Source of the DNA: Acridotheres tristis
Lineage: Eukaryota > Chordata > Aves > Passeriformes > Sturnidae
Direction of reading: 5' to 3'
Length of the DNA stretch: 64,000 bases
Assembly: GCA_037013685.1 (NCBI GenBank)
Contig: CM072889.1
Location: forward strand, 5,341,976 to 5,405,975
Position 1 is the first letter of the stretch, and every line of letters begins with the position of its first letter. The notes under the pieces were generated by a model. That model was not told the DNA's origin. It ran no database searches and saw only the letters and a program-made list of their open reading frames with translations. Positions 59,227-64,000 of this stretch are shown in pieces. The position numbers were made by a program, and so were the translations under genes.

Positions 59227-59895
59227 TGTTGTGTTATGTTGTTTAATGTTAATTTTTCTTCTGTGTTGATGGTTCATCCCAATTTCTTTCCCCTAAGTTA
59301 AGTACATAATGGTTTTTCCCTTTCCCACCCTTGTCCTAGTCAGTCATCCTAAACCCCTCCCCTTTATCTGGAACCTTCCCTGTCCCTCACCCTAAACCCT
59401 GCCCCACTGGATGTCAATCCTTTGTAGCCCCTCCCTTTGTTCTAGAAGTTTCTGTGTCAAGCATTCCCTCTTGTATCCATGATTGGTTATATTGTATGTA
59501 TCCCCACTCTCGGTTTACCTTATTGGCTCAATGTACCCCTTTTCCTGCCTTCTGTACCTTCCCCCATTAACTGTTATTGGCCAGAGTTCTGTGCCCTCCC
59601 CTTGCTCCTCCCCCGTACTTAAGCCTGTGTAGAACCCCTCAAACTGCTTTTTGCGGTGCCCTCTCCCAACCTCCTGACCTGTTACCTCTTCCTTCAATTA
59701 ATCCCTTCCCTCAGAACCGTGAAAGGTCTCTCCTGCGACTCTTTATCCCTCCCAGACGACTCGCCCAGGCGTAGCTGTTGCTACACCCCTTCTGCGGCTC
59801 CCAGAGAGGTGCTGGGGAGGGGCCACTCACCGATGCAGCTTCCTGGAGCTAGCCGGTAGCCCAGGTGAGGTGGGCAGTGGGTGGAAGAAACGTCA
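59227..59895 (+). mobile_element. Solo LTR related to the ERVK element
   Basis: 669 bp, TGTTGTGTTATG to GAAACGTCA, with exact 6-bp duplication TTCATA (59221-59226, 59896-59901). It is collinear with the minus-strand reading of the ERVK LTRs: CCTTCCCTGTCCCTCAC, TGTCAATCC, CTTAAGCCTGTG at the TATA position, CAATTAATCCC where the ERVK has its AATAAA, CAGAACC, then GACTCGCCC. It is well diverged from the 41031 and 43744 LTRs, so it is an older or different subfamily. The poly(A) signal has decayed. Confidence 0.85.
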
Positions 59896-59901
59896 TTCAT
59901 A

Positions 59902-60341
59902 CACTTTGGGGGGGGGAAAAAAATCCAGAAAATATAACAGCCACACAACAATTAAATTTGGAAACTTGACCATTGTTTTTCTTTCAATACTAAAAAGCTG
60001 TGCTATGACTTTTACTGTTAGTGAAAACTGTAATAAATCTCTGATTAGTAGGTGCAAGCGTACGATGTAAATTGCTTTGAGAACAAAAAGGGATGACAAC
60101 ACAATAAAAAACTGATTTAAAAGTCATAGTTCCTTTCATCAGGCTACTCAGTCCACAGACTGTAGAAGTTAAAACCCCTCTGGGATACATCTGAGAAGAA
60201 AAAGCTCTTCAAGAAGGTGTACAGGTTGAAAAAAGCAAAATTCAAGTAGTCATCAATAACTACTCTTTTAAGGAGTTCTGGTAAAGGGGATAACCCTAAG
60301 ATTGATCCTTCTCTTGTGGACATCCCAAATTAGAATCTCCA
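59902..60341. other. Host noncoding DNA between solo LTR and CR1
   Basis: About 440 bp of A+T-rich sequence with no recognised feature. Confidence 0.55.
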
Positions 60342-61285
60342 AATCATAGAATCCTCTAGGCTGGGAAAGATGTTTAAGAATGTCAAATACAACTGAAAAA
60401 GTGACTCTGCCAAGTCTCTGCTAAGCTGTGTTCCCAAGAGCCCTATCTATATGTTTTTGAAACACCTCCAGGGATGGTGACTCACTTCCCTGGGCAGCCT
60501 ATTCTCATGCTTGACAACACTTTCCACAAAGAAATATTCCTAATATCCATACGGGTGTAATTTGAGGCCATTGCCTCTCATTCTGTTGCTTGTTACTTGG
60601 GAGAAGAGGCTGACTCTCCACGTGGCTGCACTCTCCTGTCAGGGACTTGTGGAGAGCTCCCTGAGCCTCCTTTTCTCCTAGCCAAGCCATGCCCAGCTCC
60701 CTCAGCTGCTCCTCATCAGACTTGTGCTCCAGACCTTCCCAGCTCTGTTCCTTTCTCTGGACATGCTCCAGCCCCTCAGTGTCTTTCTTGCAAGGGGCCC
60801 AGAGCTGGACACAGGATTTGAGGAGTGGCCTCACCAGTGCCCAGTCAGGGGGACAGTCCCTGTCGTGGTCCTGCTGCCACACTATGGCTGGGATGGGCCA
60901 GGTGCCAGTGGCCCCTTGCCCACCTGGGCACACCTGGCTCATGCTCAGCTGCTGTTGACCAGCACCCCCAGGGCCTTTCCCACCAGGCACTTTCCAGCCC
61001 CTCTTCCCCAGCCTGGAGCTGCAGGGGTTGTTGCGACCCGAGGGCAGGACCTGGGTGACCCTCACACAATTGACCCAGCCTGCCCAGATCCCTCTGCAGA
61101 GACTTCCTGCCCTCCAGCAGATCAACTTAGTATTGACTGCAAACTTAGTGAGGGTGCACTTGATCCCCTCTTACAGATCGTTGATAAAGGCATTAAACAG
61201 AGCTGGCCTGCAGCATACCACTTGTGATTGACCCCAGCTGGATGTAACTCCATTCACCACCATCCTTTGGACATGGACATCCAGA
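60342..61285 (-). mobile_element. CR1 LINE, 5'-truncated
   Basis: On the plus strand the sequence is the reverse complement of a CR1 3' end. AATCATAGAAT at 60342-60352 is the CR1 terminal ATTCTATG-type motif. CACCTCCAGGGATGGTGACTC, GGGCAGCCTATTC and AAGAAATATTCCTAATATCC match the 3' UTR, and CCCAGAGCTGGACACAG, the CACCAGTGCCC region, GAGGGTGCACTTGATCCC and CATTCACCACCATCC match the ORF2 end. The upstream limit near 61285 is approximate. CR1 is the major LINE of birds and reptiles. Confidence 0.85.
60505..61125 (-). pseudogene. CR1 ORF2 C-terminal remnant
   Basis: The minus strand has a 206-codon open frame. Its middle part resembles the CR1 reverse-transcriptase C terminus: RPLLKSCVQLWAPCKKD, LEHVQRKEQSWEGLEH and EEQLRELGMAWL. 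The first 90 residues and the last 20 are probably other frames or UTR. It is a fragment without the catalytic core and therefore inactive. Confidence 0.6.
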
Positions 61286-64000
61286 AGCAGAATGCTGTGC
61301 TGTCAAAAATCACATACCTGTGAGAGTCAGTGTGGTCTCTTTGCTGCTTCACAAGTGCTCAGATAATTAGCAAGCTTTTATCATCCTGCTGGACTTGTAA
61401 TCTGGACTGAATAAGACATATTCTTACAAGACTGTAAACACACAGCCTCCTGTCAGTCACTCCTCACATGTTTAGATTTCTTACAGTATTTTAAATACTG
61501 TAAACTTACTCTATTTACTGTATCTTGTCCCTCCCAGGGGGAACCTCTGTGGTGATGATTGGTCTTTATTGTCCAGTTTGTTTCTGTCCACCATATGATG
61601 ATTTGTCTAGAGAAGTTTTTCTCTCCTGTTGTCTTTTAATTCATTCCCCAAAAGGATTTCACTTAAATTTTAGACTCTCTATTTCTTGTTCTATTACAAC
61701 ATGAAGCTATAATTCTCCCTTCTGCAAATTCTGTAGCTGTAGCTCTGCTGAGTTCTGTTTGATTGGTGAGACAAAATCATTTATACATCTTTATTTCTTA
61801 AAAATTCCTTGTGTTAGTTTTGAACCGAGATGAGTGGGTTCTTGGCCAAGAATATGGCCAATAAAGTCATGTTCTATTTTGCAAATCAGTAAATTCCTGT
61901 TCCTTAAAATGTATCTTGGCTTGCAAATCCACTGCAAATTCACTCACATGTTATCATTTGATTATATCTGGAATAAGTAGTGATTTCCTCCTGCTGCTTA
62001 TCAAGGTGTAGACATTCCAGGTTGTATTTAATAACACAGCTTCCTAGGGTGACCTCTTTTCTGCATGAACGTTGGCTCTGACCTCCATTTTGTTGAGTTC
62101 AGTTCATTACATATTCTCTCTGCCTGCCTCTGTTGTCTCTAGGGAACACTCTCATTTCAGTGCACAAGGGGTTTCACTGCTGATGAAAATCCCTAAGCAT
62201 CACAATTAAAATTTACTCTGCTGTGCTCAGTCTACAGAGAAGAACAATGTATACTGCAGTTAAGTAATTTAGATCTCGTTAAAACCAACTTGAATTATTT
62301 ATTTCCATACCAACTTAAAGTCATTTGCATGCATATATTAAACATATCTAAAGGGTTAAGCAAAATGAGCCATATTCTGCCATTAGTCTCACTGGAGCCA
62401 TGGACACCTGATTCAAAATAACTTAGCAAAGATTCTGCTTCAGAGTAAAGAAAATTTTGTGTTTCTTTCTTCAGATAGTCAGATGAAACTTGTGTCACCT
62501 TTACAGAAGACAAAGACCTCCTCCATTGTTGAGTATCTCAATTTCCTTATGCTGTTTTGCCACTTCCTATATTCAAAATATGTTTTAGAGTCTTTCCTCA
62601 GAAAATCTATTATGGCTGTTTCTTGCATTGTTTCAATGAGAACTGAATGAGTTTTTAAAAGAAGTTTCATTAGAATGAGCAAATAAATGTTCCACCTATG
62701 ATGCAGAGAAAAGATACAGAGGTATTTTCTGTGTTTATTTGGGTAAACCTGAACAATCATTTGAGTTGTCAGAGTCGTCTCTGATGTAAATACTTCTGTA
62801 TTACTGCAAATACTTCTGTATCTCTGTGCATATCTCTGTTATTCACTCTTCCTCTCAGCTGAAAACTATTCTCTGAATTAAGGGCAGGTTAGAAATGGTA
62901 GAGGTGCAATCCATCTCGATTTATCTCTCATCAGCTGACAGCCCCCTAAAGCAGCAGTGAAAGCAGCTGTCCCTGCTTCTGAGTCATTTAAATGGAGCAC
63001 CTGTGCAAGGCCTATTGATGCTGGGAAGGAAGGCAAAACGTGTCTTTAAAATAATAGTCCCCATTCCTTTCCTGGCCCGAAAAAGAAGCCTGAACTTGTC
63101 CCCACTCACAGAATCTCGGGCAAGGATCTATCTTACTGACATTTCCTGAGGTGTCTCACTGGGCATTGCAGCAGCAGCAAGGGATGTTCAATCCAGCATT
63201 CATCCCTCCCTGAGGAGGAATTTATCTCTCTCTCATGAGTCAAATCCCATCTCTGCCTCACAATAAATCTTGGCATTGGTGCTGATCCCTTGTCCCTTTG
63301 GCACCAAGCCTCTCCATGGGCAGCAGCCACAATACCTGTAGCTTTCATCAGCTATGTTTTCCCACCATCTCTGTTATAGATACTCTGTAGTTTTGACTGG
63401 AAAATTGAGCAAATTCAATGTATTTAAGAGGAAGATCCTTTCTTTATCACAGTGAATGAGGGTATTCTGCATACTTTTGTTTAACCTAAGTAAAAAAAAT
63501 TAGAATTAGAATAGAATTACAATGGGAATTGAATTCATCAAGTTGAGCCTTAAATAAAATTATTAGTAATAGTAAACTGTAATGAAAGTGAGATGTTTCT
63601 CGAGAGCCTTAATTCAGTACAATATTAACTCATTTTTCTTATTATTATAACTTCAGTTTTTTATTATAATGTTACATTTAAATGGAATTTTTCCCTACAG
63701 ACCTCCAAAAGATATTGTTTGTGAAATGTACACAAAAAGTGTGCTTAGTTTCTTCACATTTGGTATCCTTTGACTGAAACAATAAATAACCTCCCTTAGG
63801 TGGACTTTAAGAAGCCTTGAATCAGACTTAAAGCCAGGATTCTAAAGCTCTCATGATATACAAAGTTAATGATGCTCAATGGTGGGAGAAGTACCAAGAT
63901 GAAAAGCACTGTACTTCCCGTGTTGCAATTAGAGTTTTCCATCTGGACCAATGAAAGTATTAGAAGACTTCAAGATAAATATATCCAGTGAACAAATTTC
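61286..64000. other. Host noncoding DNA
   Basis: A+T-rich sequence with no gene or repeat recognised beyond a small inverted repeat at 61481. Confidence 0.55.
61481..61503. repeat. 10-bp inverted repeat, 3-bp spacer
   Basis: TTACAGTATT, then TTA, then AATACTGTAA. It is perfect but short and A+T-rich; it may be chance. Confidence 0.7.

Noticed and set aside
60724..61227. Plus-strand 167-codon ORF in the CR1 region
   Set aside because: Antisense of the CR1 ORF2 remnant.
1..64000. CRISPR array, bacterial operon or phage content
   Set aside because: No regularly spaced direct repeats, no dense coding, and clear vertebrate retroelements.

Overview
The window looks like intronic or intergenic DNA of a bird, most likely a passerine. 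A CR1 LINE fragment sits near the right end, and several class III (ERVL-like) and class II (ERVK-like) endogenous retrovirus insertions dominate the second half. The rest is A+T-rich single-copy sequence. I could not identify any host protein-coding exon, tRNA, rRNA or other structured RNA gene with confidence, and nothing suggests a prokaryote or CRISPR.

Layout. 1-19830 is host sequence with only simple repeats and one 24-bp palindrome. 19836-26741 is an ERVL-type provirus (copy 1) with two LTRs, a gag with a transmembrane-looking N terminus and a 39-bp in-frame repeat array, protease, RT, RNase H and integrase, and a 5-bp target duplication ATCAC. 26747-31804 is host sequence. 31810-33254 is a 1.45-kb solo LTR (duplication ATAGG) whose 3' end matches the ERVL LTRs. 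33260-41024 is host sequence. 41031-44399 is a minus-strand ERVK-like element (6-bp duplication ATAAAG) that keeps LTRs, leader, part of gag and a splice-acceptor/short-ORF tail but no pol. 45130-52421 is ERVL copy 2 (duplication GTACC), whose gag is split by a 614-bp solo LTR of another family (47120-47733, duplication ACAGG). 53474-54252 is a tentative LTR remnant ending in a perfect 26-bp inverted repeat. 59227-59895 is a solo LTR related to the ERVK (duplication TTCATA). 60342 to about 61285 is a 5'-truncated minus-strand CR1.

How the parts relate. The two ERVL proviruses lie in direct orientation 25.3 kb apart (start to start). Different target duplications show independent insertion, yet pol is almost identical over long stretches and shares at least five disabling changes, while each element's own LTRs differ by a few percent. 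Several LTR variants are shared by position (5' with 5', 3' with 3') instead of by element. This pattern points to gene conversion between the two proviruses after insertion. The ERVL gag and protease share one frame, separated by a UAG that lies inside a perfect 9-bp hairpin in both copies. The ERVK keeps a leader splice donor and a downstream acceptor followed directly by an open frame, which suggests a spliced small-ORF transcript.

All statements come from reading the sequence by eye. Difference counts are approximate, and family names rest on motif recognition, target-duplication length and LTR structure, without any database search.
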